Assembly: GCF_933775445.1 (NCBI RefSeq) | Contig: NC_065877.1 | Span: 9,548,001-9,612,000 of the forward strand | Length of the DNA stretch: 64,000 bases | Origin: Argentina anserina | Taxonomy: Eukaryota; Streptophyta; Magnoliopsida; Rosales; Rosaceae | Direction: 5' to 3' | In this document: piece by piece, positions 36,190 to 46,956 of the stretch | Numbering within the stretch: the stretch's first letter is position 1 | Layout: each line of letters opens with the position of its first letter | Program-made: the position numbers and the translations under genes | Notes under the pieces: model-generated | Seen by the model: the letters and a program-made list of their open reading frames with translations, nothing else | Database searches by the model: none | Told to the model about the DNA's origin: nothing

Positions 36190-37185
36190 TACGCGTAGGA
36201 TGTCGATCCCTCTTGGGTGTAGTGCGTTCTCTGAGCACAGTGTGCTTTGCGCGTAGGACAGCTTGAGCCCTTTTGGGCGTAGTGCGCGTATTGACGCGGT
36301 TTGAGCCCTCTTGGGTGTAGTGCATCCATCGTAGCGTAGATAGGCGTTACGCGTAGGACGTCTTGAGCCCTCTTGGGCATAGTGCGCGTATTTACGCGGC
36401 TTGAGCCCTCATGGGCGTAGTGCATCCATCGTAGCGTAGATAGGCGTTACGCGTAGGACGTCTTGAGCCCTCTTGGGCGTAGTGCGCGTATTTACGCGGC
36501 TTGAGCCCTCTTGGGCGTAGTGCATCCATCGTAGCGTAGATAGGCGTTACGCGTAGGACGTCTTGAGCCCTCTTGGGCGTAGTGCGCGTATTTACGCGGC
36601 TTGAGCCCTCTTGGGCGTAGTGCATCCATCGTAGCGTAGATAGGCGTTACGCGTAGGACGTCTTAAGCCCTCTTGGGCGTAGTGCGCGTATTTACGCGGC
36701 TTGAGCCCTCTTGGGCGTAGTGCATCCATCATAGCGTAGATAGGCGTTACGCGTAGGACGTCTTGAGCCCTCTTGGGCGTAGTGCGCGTATTTACGCGGC
36801 TTGAGCCCTTTTGGGCGTAGTGCATCCATCATAGCGTAGATAAGCGTTACGCGTAGGACGTCTTGAGCCCTCTTGGGCGTAGTACGCGTATTTACGCGGC
36901 TTGAGCCCTCTTGGGCGTAGTGCATCTATCGTAGCGTAGATAGGCGTTACGCGTAGGACGTCTTGAGCCCTCTTGGGCGTAGTGCGCGTATTTACGCGGC
37001 TTGAGCCCTCTTGGGCGTAGTGCATCCATCATAGCGTAGATAGGCGTTACGCGTAGGACGTCTTGAGCCCTCTTGGGCGTAGTGCGCGTATTTACGCGGC
37101 TTGAGCCCTTTTGGGCGTAGTGCATCCATCATAGCGTAGATAAGCGTTACGCGTAGGACGTCTTGAGCCCTCTTGGGCGTAGTCT
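36190..37185. repeat. 100-bp-period tandem array inside the nested element
   Basis: The marker TGCATCCATC recurs at exactly 100-base steps from 36321 through 37121, nine times, with partial units at both ends. Each unit holds two copies of TTGAGCCCTCTTGGGCGTAG and the palindrome-rich core GTTACGCGTAGGACGTC. Units differ by only a few bases. Looser relatives of the unit extend back to about 35950. Open frames of about 77 codons on the minus strand, offset by 100 bases, are produced by the repeat and are not genes. Confidence 0.97.
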
Positions 37186-37829
37186 CTCACTTTTTGGTGA
37201 GGAAAGAATTTTTGATTCTGTGACGTCTGAGTGTTGTGTGATGAAACAGTCTGCATAAGAAATTTAATTGTTCTCCTGAACAATGGTTAGAAAAATTCCT
37301 AATTTCATTAGCACAATCAAGTTAGACATTCAAGTGTGTGCGTCACACATTTTCTAAGTATATAAGATATGGCTAAGTGCCATTGCTAGCTAACTCTACA
37401 AAGTGTTGTAGCCAATGCGTGAAAACCATGCGGGCATGCATATCAAGTGCGGTATGTTGTAGGCATGCTTTATAGCGTAATAAAATCATGCTAAGATATG
37501 ATAATAATCAACTCTACAGTAGGAGTAGGGAGGCATAGCATTTTACTTATCTTATGCCGATGTGGAGTGGAGTTGCGCTTTATGCAAGTACCAAAATCAT
37601 GTTGGAGGTGTCCAAGCATGACGCTCCTTTGCGCGGGGGATGATTGCAAGTAGCCGCTTTGGATTTGAGTGAGGAGATGTCCGGTTTGAAGAGATTTTCC
37701 TTTCAATTCTCTGTGTTATGGTAGTGGTTTGTTGCGGGTTGGTTGGCTTTGCCAGCAAGTCCCGTTGTGCCAATGATTTCTTTTCTCTGGCGACTACGGA
37801 AGGCTGCGAAGTCAACCGTAGAGCAGGAC

Positions 37830-38320
37830 TATGAAAGCCGACTGTGGAGTAGGACCGTGGAGTTCCACCGTGGAACTATGGGAGCATGTCATGGGACTAC
37901 GGGAGCAGCCGTGCACCATGCTAGCAGTCACGTACTGTGCTAGTAGTCAAGGGACTACGATAACAGTCTTGCACCGTGCTAGCAGTCGCGTACTACGCTA
38001 GCAATCATGTACTACGCTAGCATTCGTGGGACTACGGGACTAGCCGTGCACCGTGCTAGCAGTCGCGTACTACGCTAGCAGTCATGTACTACGCTAGCAG
38101 TCGTGGGACTACGGGACTAGCTGTGCACCGTGCTAGAAGTCACGTACTACGGCTCATGTACTACTAGAAGTCACGTACTACGGCTCATGTACTACGCTAG
38201 CAGTCGTAGGACTACGATAGCAATCTTGCACCGTGCTAGCAATCACGTGCTACTCTAGCAGGAGCGTGGAAGAACGTCCACCGTGCTAGGAGGAGTGTGG
38301 AAGAACGTGACCGTGGAAGG
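37830..38320. repeat. Second, shorter-period repeat array in the nested element
   Basis: Imperfect repeats built from GCTAGCAGTCGCGTACTAC and GGGACTACGGGACTAGC fill this stretch. Local higher-order units of about 75 bases are seen (for example 38025-38100 and 38101-38135). It is rich in GTAC/CTAGC motifs and has no coding meaning. Confidence 0.85.
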
Positions 38321-38448
38321 CATGGACCACGGGAGGGTCAAATTTTTTTTTTTTTAAATCTGACTGCGCCGTAGTGAGCTCATGCACTGTGGGGTGTGGG
38401 GGACCGTGGGAGGTCTGTTGGTGGGGAGCGACGAAGCTAATTGTCAGC

Positions 38449-38467
38449 TTCCCACAGACGGCGCCAA
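38449..38467 (-). promoter_or_regulatory. Primer-binding site of the nested LTR element
   Basis: Directly after the 5' LTR, the minus strand reads TTGGCGCCGTCTGTGGGAA. TGGCGCC-type starts are common primer-binding sites of plant LTR elements, mainly gypsy-type, and hint that the autonomous partner is gypsy-like. Confidence 0.75.
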
Positions 38468-38935
38468 TGTTAACGTAGTGATTACCAGATGGGTGATTGA
38501 TCACACGGTTAGCTATTAGTGAGTGTAAGTTTGACACGAGAAGTATAGTGGTTCACCTCCCTCTCTTGGGGTAGGCTACGTCCACTTGAATCCACTAGTA
38601 TTGGCAAATAGCCTTCAGTTATACATGTAGTGATCCCCCCTCTAAGTGGGATGATGGGTCTCTTTTATAGGTGAGGGAACCCCTCTCATTTACATATTCT
38701 TCAATGTGGGACAAGTGCCCCTCTAGGCTTACTATAGAGTCATCTTGATGAGGTCGGAAAGGTGACTTCCCGGTGGTGTCTTGGTGAGTTCCGACTATCA
38801 TTGGAAAGCTTGTATGACGAGGTACACTATGAATATCATGGTTGAGCCACATAGTGATTTGTAGATCCGCCTAGAGAGTGATGCTTATGCTCGGTGGCAT
38901 GCCATACTAGCTCTGTGCTAGTAGGGGTGCCAACA
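38468..38935 (-). repeat. 5' LTR of the nested LTR element (468 bp)
   Basis: Partner of 34925-35392. On the minus strand it contains CTATAAAAGAGACCC (about 38670-38656), a good TATA box for the element's own transcription. Confidence 0.95.
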
Positions 38936-38940
38936 TAGGA

Positions 38941-39146
38941 GGACATGGATATGTGCCATCAAAGTAAGAAAACAGATCACTTCCTTCAAGCACAGACTGA
39001 AATTGAAACCTCCATTTGATAAAATTTGTCTCAGTCAGCTTGATTGTAATCATACTCAACAGAGAAGCTATCTCAGCTTGAGTAACAGCATGAGCATAAA
39101 TCTCAGACTGGCTTGAGGAAGCAGAGTTAGTCTGATTCTCAGGCAT
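38941..39146 (-). pseudogene. copia gag N-terminal fragment
   Basis: Starts MPENQTNSASSSQSEIY and reads ITIKLTETNFIKWRFQFQSV, the typical beginning of a copia gag, then ends at the TAGGA duplication of the nested element. The frame resumes on the other side at 34919. Confidence 0.9.
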
Positions 39147-39894
39147 GATTCACTTTGGAAATGAGCACTGTATCCAAAACACTATATCAAGTAAAACTTC
39201 ATGTCACTACCACAAGAGAACAATCACCACTACAGACCCTCATCTCAACATTATAACACTACTACACTTTAGCACTTTCTGCCTTCACACAAATAGCACA
39301 AACTTCCATTCAAGCACTACTAGCACTTCACCAAATACTCAAGGCACTATAGCACTACTACACTTCATCAACACTTTGTCAACACTACACTTCATCATTT
39401 TTCGAAACCTCACACATTTTGCACATCATCACAATTATAATAAAACCACTGCACTAATTCTCAATACACTGCACTAGTATTCACTGCACTACGTCACTGC
39501 ACAGAAGCATAAATCCACCATACTACTCCATATAGAAACTTAACCACTAAAATAATAGAGACTTGCTAACACTTCAATATTTCAAGTTACGAATTCATGG
39601 AATAGATCAAACACAGTAGATTTCATGAAATCTAAGGTGCGATGAGTAAGCTCAACACTATTCGAGACAATAAATGAGCTCAAACAGAGAATTCAATCTT
39701 TTATTGCAAATTTTTCAGATCTGAAACTATCAATATGCTTAGAATGATAAAACTGATTCTCGATTAAGCTTAGATCATCAGAAAACCACAAATTGAAACC
39801 CTAGATTCTCAGATTTCAACTTTCGAAAGCTAATACACGCAGAGCGGAAGTAGTAAAGCATAAAGATCAATCATTTCAAGCTATAGAAACTAAG

Positions 39895-39913
39895 AGCCAT
39901 GGCTCTGATGCCA
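39895..39913 (-). promoter_or_regulatory. Primer-binding site of the copia element
   Basis: TGGCATCAGAGCCATGGCT on the minus strand abuts the 5' LTR. It differs from the usual initiator-Met primer site by one base early in the motif (TGGCATC for TGGTATC). Confidence 0.85.
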
Positions 39914-40192
39914 TAATAACGTAGCTAACCTTCAATTGACGCAAGGTTGAAGATGAAGAACCAGAGAGAAGAGATAAGCAATTTTCTATATATTTCTCAA
40001 TTAATGAAAAGTCTTTCAAACTAACAAAGAGAGCATCTATTTATAATTTGGGAAAACCAAACTATTATTACAACCAAGAAAGGAAAACACGGAAATAAAA
40101 AAAAAAGTCACCACTGTGAAAAAGACAGCTGTACATCACTATCCAAGTCAACAAAGCTGCCTTCATGGTCAATAGATGGTCAATAATCAACA
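39914..40192 (-). repeat. 5' LTR of the copia element (279 bp)
   Basis: Matches 30752-31137 apart from scattered substitutions, the GA tract and a 9-bp difference near 39921. It ends ATCAACA on the plus strand, followed by the duplication GTATC. Confidence 0.9.
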
Positions 40193-40511
40193 GTATCTTG
40201 ATGATATTAAAATAGGTTTTGTGGGGGGTTGTTTTGGGGTTTGGTCTCCGTGGGTCGAGAGAGCTGAGAGAGTTCAATTAAAGGTATTGATTCCTCTCGA
40301 ATCAAAAGCGCAATTCAATCTTACTTTGTATTGTTGGGATCGACCTCTTCAGTTTTAATCGAAGGTTTTTCTTGATCTTGTTGAGTAATCTCAAGGAAGA
40401 GGTTTTGCCGACGTTGTGCACTTCTGAATTTCGTAAGAGACGAGGAGGAAGTCTCGACTCTCGACTGGGTGAGTGAAAGAAAACTTGGTTTTGATCTGTT
40501 TAACATTATAT

Positions 40512-40593
40512 CCATTTGATCAGCTTAATTCACATCCAACGGTTGTGTTGGTTTCATCCATTGTTGTCCCTTAATTTTAGTCCCGCATTTGAG
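40512..40593 (-). repeat. Right arm of the 82-bp inverted repeat
   Basis: Reverse-complement partner of 30239-30320. The sequence between this arm and the copia LTR (40198-40511) is not obviously related to the corresponding left interior (30321-30746) beyond the arm. Confidence 0.6.
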
Positions 40594-41493
40594 ACCATTT
40601 GAATTTTGTTTTCTTTCATATTTCAAAAAACTATCTTGTATGATCTTCTTCTAAGTCTAACGTGGCTGTTGTAGTAACATATGTTCATTCGGTGAAATCT
40701 TACCTTTTTTAAATTACTATGTGTGAGTCACAATTACAATTCAGACTGTTAAATCAGTTATAATTTCTCTAATTAATTATGATAACGACGTCAATTCTAC
40801 ATCGACGTATATGTGCCAGAATTTCGACAATTCATAGTCATGTATGTAGCATAACATTAACATATTCTTATATATGTATGTGAGAAACATTACCTATCAC
40901 CTATTGATTGTGGATCATATTCATAATGTAAAGGTTAGGGATATATACCGATCCAACAATGCTTTTGACAATTCAGATGGAGGTCATTTCGAAGTTATAC
41001 GAAATATATAGAAGCAGAGCTGCTATCTCATCTCTGTGGTATTTGCCTTTTGCATATGTCATCACACACGGTAGACAGTTTCAAAAAATTTCCCATAGGC
41101 AATTACACAAAACAGATTCACTAATGTTTCTTCACGGAAGAAACTGTATATATACTAAAATCGGGTCACACAATGTGATTAATCACAAATATAATTGTAA
41201 CGCGCTTGGCTTTGTACAAATTAACTGATAGCTTCCCCCATGACTCATCACCCTCTCAGTGACCTGCCCATGCATGCACTATTGCAGTTACATGCATCAT
41301 GTTCATGTTATCCAATATGCCTCGTTCAGCATTGCATGCATAACCGTGTGATCCTTTCATGCAAAACCCAAAACTGGAGGACTTTGCGATGTCTTTGTTA
41401 TTTAGAGCAGCATTTCTTCTAATTACGTATCTTCTGTATGATTAGTATGTCTATATAAATCAATCAAACCCCTCTTTCAGATCATACCATTAT
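40594..41493. other. Upstream region of the first carbonic anhydrase copy
   Basis: AT-rich spacer without coding signal. It precedes a pseudogene, so promoter function is doubtful. Confidence 0.5.
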
Positions 41494-43304
41494 ATGGTGA
41501 ATATGAAGCATCAAGGCAAGCCCCTGTTCATTTTATTTTTTGTAACATTTGCTCTTCTCTTCGCACATTGGACACTAGTCTCAGCTCAGCTGGTCTAACA
41601 ATAAAACCGCAGCCCAAAACCACGAATTTAAGTCCATTGCGTCTGCCTCCATTCTTGGTTAAAGCTCAAGAAGTTAATTATGTACAATATGCATAATCTT
41701 ATCCTATCTTAAGAAAGTAATGTTGATTATGTATGTTTATTATCAATTAAACATTTAACCGTGTGCAGAGGATGAGAGATATTTTTTGATTATGTTGAAG
41801 GAGGTAAGAAGGGGCCAGCTCAATGGGGAGATATCAAGAATGAAGAAAGGAGCCTTGCAATCTCCTATAGATTTGTTAGATCAAAGAGTTCAAATGGTCC
41901 CAAGCTAGGGAGAGCGATCAATCATAAGCCTTCTAACGCCACTCTCAGGAATAGAGGCCATGATATCAAGGTAAGCATCCATTTCTTATGAATCTTATAA
42001 ATAAATAAAAATGATATCTCACATATTGTACTATATATGCACGTGTTTGAGAAAAACTATGTCACTGCGATAGTGCAATTAGATTTTTTTTTCTCTTATA
42101 TTTTGATATTTATCCAATGCATACGGTACATTGCATTGCAGCTTAGATGGGCAGGCGATGCTGGATCGATTGAGATCGATGGCATTGAGTATTTTGTGCA
42201 ACAAGCCCACTGGCATTCACCCTCGGAGCATCTCATCAATGGCAAAAGGTCCATCGCAACTTGTATATGAGAATATGAGATGAGTTGCTTATCAGATCAA
42301 AATTATCTCATCTATTTCGTTGGTTCATATTAAAAACTAAAAATTATGCAGGTATGATATGGTGTTGCATATGGTCTATGCAAGCCCGGATCCGGAAGTC
42401 CAAAACAGTATTGTTGTTATTGGAGTCCTTTACGTGATTGGTCGTCCAGACGCTTTCCTCTTTAAGGTGAAACTTATACTAATTATAAGTCAATAACTGG
42501 GTTATATGATGAATCGACCAAGTATTATTGCATACAGCACTGTTTCATGTATCTTTATCCTAGCCTAGCTAATAAACATTTACAAGAAAAACTACTGACC
42601 TCGGTGACCTGTGAATTATATGTATTCAAAGATTGAAAACACGGATACACTGCCAGTATTTATCCTTTAAAGTTTGAACTAATAAGATTGAATTCTTAAC
42701 GTTCTAACATTTGCTATTACCTGTGGTCGAGTTTGGTGAGTTGACGTTGGATAAAGCATTGATGAAAAATCGAAAGGTAGACAGAAGCATAGGAGTGATC
42801 GATCCTGAACGTATGATCCAACTGGGTGGCAAAAAGAATTACTACAGATATGTGGGATCTCTCACCATCCCTCCGTACTGAAGGTGTTGTTTGGATCATC
42901 AGCAAACAGGTAATTACTTAATTTGGCCTCCTTTCATCTAGTTAAATTGATTCTAATTTTAATTTGATCTAGCTAGCTCTCTAATTAGCAACCTAATTTT
43001 GATAGGATTCAGTTTGGAACTGTTTCAAAGGAGCAAATAAATCTACTTCGAGTGGCTGTGCAAGATGTACGTAAGTGGCTCCAGTAAATACAAATAATGT
43101 ATATATATAAAAGCTTATTTGACTCGATCGATTACATCTATTGGTTCTAATTTCCAAATTGCAGTATGCAGAGTTGAATGCAAGACCAGTTCAGCTGCTC
43201 AATCATCGGGAGATCCAAACTAGCTACAATAGTGTGACAGACAAACACAAGTCATCATCGATCGATGATATCGGATCATACAAATTTCGTCTCAAACATT
43301 CTTA
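41494..43304 (+). pseudogene. Alpha-carbonic anhydrase pseudogene (copy 1 of 3)
   Basis: All seven exon-equivalents of the neighbouring genes can be found in order. There is a signal-peptide exon (41494 to about 41591), then pieces reading GPAQWGDIK, NATLRNRGHDIK, LRWAGDAGSIEIDG, HWHSPSEHLING, YDMVLHMVYASPDPE, YVGSLTIPP, TVSKEQINLLRVAVQD and YAELNARPVQLLN. The frame is broken at least three times. Two shifts lie in exon 2 (around 41790 and 41855-41915). A 2-base loss near 42876 turns the PPC-T-EG motif into a stop. The three zinc-binding His codons survive, but His122-equivalent is Tyr. Exon borders still match those of copy 3, including the intron lost from copy 2. Confidence 0.85.
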
Positions 43305-44660
43305 ATGATACCACTCAGAAGCATTATATACTAGCTAGTTTCGACTTCATGAGAAAAAAAAACATCAGATGAAAAAGCAAAAACGTGCTAGCTTGATATT
43401 TCGGAAATGTAATCAATCATAAAGGTCCTATTGGAATGAAACAATTTTTAGACTATTTGCGGTAGATTTCACGTATAGCTATATGCATGTTATGTATCTG
43501 TATAGACAAAAAGGTATACAATTGAAGCTTGAAACAACAGATTTTAATTAGAAATATAAAACAAAACAAAAAAATCGACGAGAAGCCGCGAATACTATTT
43601 TATGAAGGCGTATTTTTTCTCTCGTCTTTGATTTTCTTTTGGCCGCCCATTTATTGAGTTCCACATTAGATTATAAATCTACTAGCCTCGTACTCATGTG
43701 ATACACATGTTGTGATTGCACGGATTTGTAAAATTTTATTTAAAGTGTATTCTTGAAAGATAATCTTTTTATGTAATTTTGTTACATGCGAAAGATAATT
43801 TTGATAAAACATATTGGTGAAATATTTATTATTTTTATATAATTATTCTTCTGTGTCTTTATGTGAGAATAAAATTATAAAATGGTAATTTAGTAGTTCA
43901 CAGTTTAATAAGAAACTTAAAACTACTCGAGGGTTCATGGAAAACTGTCTCAATCGATCTTAGCAACTTGCATTTTAAGCCTGGAGGACAAAATTTTCTG
44001 AAAGTCAATGATTAAAAATTTATGTGTTTCCTTTTAAATAAACTTACGTATAATAATGATGAAAAGTCAGAAGAGTGGTTAAGATGATCGTGAAGTTTTT
44101 CTAAAATTACACAATTTCAATATAATCATGGCATTCTATAAGATACGATACCGTACATGATCATTGAATCCTAAGATACATAATCCTTCTACGTACGTTA
44201 CGGACAAAATTCATCATTTATCATTGTCAACCACGATCATGCATTAATCAAAGTCAACTAATTTATCGATCTATGCTAACATCATCGACTGATGATTTGT
44301 ACGGTTTGCGATATGAAACTAAGACGGCTTCAAGGAAATATGACTCTCGCACGAATTAGATATAGAGAACTTGAGCAACAAGTAACTCAAACGATATATA
44401 TATAAAGTTGACAAAAACAATAAATTGTTCCTCTAGTTGACAATGGTGGTTTGCCGATTGCTATCCATGGATACGATATATTCATACGAAGTTGATTACG
44501 AAGATTATAATTCGACGTACTGTACGTTGCAAATTGAAATAATAATACCTTAAATACTACAACAGTTGAATGACTCCAATCTTTGGAGCTTCATTATCTT
44601 CTTACGAATTTGATCAAGTCAATATATTGATCAGTTTTTGTGTATCTACATAACATATAT
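43305..44660. other. Spacer between carbonic anhydrase copies 1 and 2
   Basis: About 1.3 kb of AT-rich DNA with no recognisable gene or repeat. It contains the promoter of copy 2 at its end. Confidence 0.55.
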
Positions 44661-44666
44661 AGTCAT

Positions 44667-44675
44667 CTATATAAG
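44667..44675 (+). promoter_or_regulatory. Putative TATA box of carbonic anhydrase copy 2
   Basis: CTATATAAG lies 88-96 bases before the ATG at 44763. It also rules out the in-frame ATG at 44640 as the real start. Confidence 0.45.
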
Positions 44676-44762
44676 CACTTGGTTACCACTGATGAGTTGC
44701 AGAAACAAAGTCGCTTTGGATTTGCTGCATTTGCAACTCGATCTTTCTTTTTGCTGACAACG

Positions 44763-46364
44763 ATGATGGACCAGAGCAAGTCCATCTTCACTTCTTTCTT
44801 TGTGCTGCTCCTTCTTCTTCAACTTCTGTACCTGGAGCCCATTACAGCTCAAGAAGTTGGTAATATCCAAAACCTCACATACTGCTCGGCTAGTAAATTC
44901 TTAACGTTAATATTGCTTTATCTTATGATTATTGAAGTTAAGGATTGTTCTTGCAGAGGACGAAAGTGAATTTAATTATCTGATTGATAGTGAGAAGGGT
45001 CCAAAGCATTGGGGAGAGCTTCATGAAGAATGGGCAGCATGTAAACATGGGACACTGCAATCTCCGGTTGATTTGCTGAGTGAGATCGTGGAAGTACACC
45101 CTAACAAAGGGGAGGTGAGACTCAAATACAAAGCTTCAAATGCAACAATCCGGAATAGAGGCCATGACATTTCGGTAAGGAAGTATTTCCAACTCTAAAG
45201 TCATTATCTTATTATATGAGTCAAGATTCCGTAGTGGTCGGCTATATATATATTTGAGTCTTAGGAAATAGGAATAACACCTAAAAAGAGTCATCACTAT
45301 TCTGGGATGAAGCCTTTTTAATTGCTTAAAATTTCTTAATGCGACTGTGAACCGAGCCCTTCTTGTGTTAACTTCTGAGTGAAAACAGATCCAGTGGAAG
45401 CTAGGTGATGCTGGATCCATGGAGTTGAATGGCACAGATTACTTGCTAGATCAATGTCACTGGCACTCACCATCTGAGCATACAATTAATGGTAAAAGAT
45501 TTGACATGGAGCTTCATATGGTACACCTAATCCCTGATGCTGATGTCAAAAACAACATAGTTGTGGTTGCATACCTCTACAAAATTGGCAAGCCTGATAA
45601 GTTTCTCTCCGAGGTAAATTCAATAGATATTATGTACCACACTCTTAAGTTCATAAAATTAACCATGTTGACCTGAAAATGATGTGGTTGTTCTCCATTT
45701 ATTCAAGTTTTAGCTCTGGCATGCATACAATCTAACACATCATGACTTTTGGGAACAAAGATCATATATGTTCCAAGTTTTAAGGATCTTCAAACTCAAT
45801 TCTTGTTCTTTAATATAAACTTCTCAGGTAAGCAAGGATATCCGTACCATGATTGATGTAAAGGAAGAGATCCACAGAGGGGTGGTTAATCCTAGAGATG
45901 TGAGGAAGGGTGGCTCGAAATTTTACAAGTACAAAGGCTCACTCACTGTACCTCCTTGCACTGAAGGAGTAACTTGGATCATACACAGAAAGGTACTAAC
46001 TACTAACATATTCATCAATACCAACCATCGATTTGTAACATCTTGTTGACTCGTATTAAAATCTTAGTATTATCTGGTTATTAATCTCAATAACTTTGGT
46101 GATCATCAGTTGACTACTGTTTCAAAAGAGCAAATGGACTTACTTCGAGAAGCCGTTCATGATGTAAGTAGCCTAATTTGGTTAACTACAATTTTTTTTC
46201 TTGTTCCTTTTCTGTGTTTTTCACTCTTACGTGTAGCTAGTGTTTCTTTTTTACTTCATAGTGTCATTTGAATGCAGTCCGCAGAACTGAACGCAAGACC
46301 ATTACAAGCTCTCAATCGCCGAGATGTGCATTTCCATGGCCATGAGTCTCGCGTAAGGGACTGA
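44763..46364 (+). CDS. Alpha-carbonic anhydrase (copy 2 of 3, 281 aa)
   Basis: Six exons, 44763-44859, 44957-45174, 45389-45613, 45828-45992, 46110-46163 and 46278-46364, give 281 residues, normal for plant secreted alpha-CAs. The enzyme hydrates CO2 to bicarbonate. A signal peptide (1-30, leucine-rich, ending EPITAQ) sends it to the secretory path, wall or chloroplast as in relatives. The zinc ligands are His129 and His131 (CHWHSPSEH) and His148 (ELHMVH). Thr220 fits the catalytic Thr of the SLT.PPC motif. Cys61 and Cys224 would form the family disulfide, and GTLQSPVDL is typical. NATIRN and NGT are possible glycosylation sites. Compared with copies 1 and 3 it lacks the intron between Lys-Arg and Phe-Asp (codons 141-144), removed exactly. 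The ATG at 44763 is followed at once by a second ATG. Confidence 0.93.
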
Positions 46365-46956
46365 GGACTTGCTTCCACAGACATACCAGCTGCATCAACT
46401 TTACAATGTACATGAATTTGATTTGATTGACGACAGAGGCTTTTGTGTAATAAGATGTGCAGTTCAAATTCGTATTGGCAATAGACATATCCATCAAAGT
46501 AATTTCTGTTTCCGACCTTAACAAATTCCAGTAAAAAATAGGAAGATATTCTTTCAACTTCTTTCAAAAGGGGACCTGCAGTATCAAATTCTTTCCATCA
46601 GAAAGTTCAGAACCCTTTTGTGAATACCATGATGAGTCCAGATCTAATTCATGTTGACATAGATTTCTATTGAAACCCTTAGTGCCTTAAAAAGCCTTTA
46701 AAAAAAATATATACTCGAGAGTCTCAGACTAGAGGATATAAAACATAAGTAATCATGTATGAGAAATAATATGGATTATCCTGTGAGGTTTCTTAAACCC
46801 AAAATACCATGATCTGGCAAGATCAGTCTCCTAAAATGCATTCGAGCTAGGCTTTCATGAGTGTCAGCCTCAAGCTGCTCAAAATCATAGTTTCATGTCT
46901 TCAGAACATGTCTAGCACACTAACTTTACAATATAGCCCCTCTGTTATACCTCTAT
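46365..46956. other. Convergent 3' spacer
   Basis: Short region between the 3' ends of carbonic anhydrase copy 2 (+) and the ELM2-SANT gene (-). It holds the untranslated ends of both. Confidence 0.6.

Larger units (their letters stand above)
34925..38935 (-). mobile_element. Young non-autonomous LTR element (LARD-like), 4.0 kb
   Basis: It has two 468-bp LTRs, a 3.1-kb internal region, perfect 5-bp target duplications (TAGGA at 34920-34924 and 38936-38940), a primer-binding site beside the 5' LTR, and a polypurine tract beside the 3' LTR. The internal region has no gag, protease, integrase or reverse transcriptase. It is filled largely by tandem repeats, so the element depends on another element's proteins. 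A single difference between LTRs implies insertion in the very recent past. It sits inside the gag gene of the copia element in the same orientation. The Pro-Pro|Arg-Tyr junction of gag is what it interrupts. Confidence 0.95.

Noticed and set aside
36190..37185. CRISPR-like array
   Set aside because: Repeat and spacer are not separable: the whole 100-bp unit is conserved, it lies in a plant LTR element and there are no cas genes.
36122..37283. A ladder of near-identical 77-codon minus-strand frames every 100 bases
   Set aside because: They shadow the 100-bp tandem array. Each is cut at the same repeat position and none has a start context or domain.
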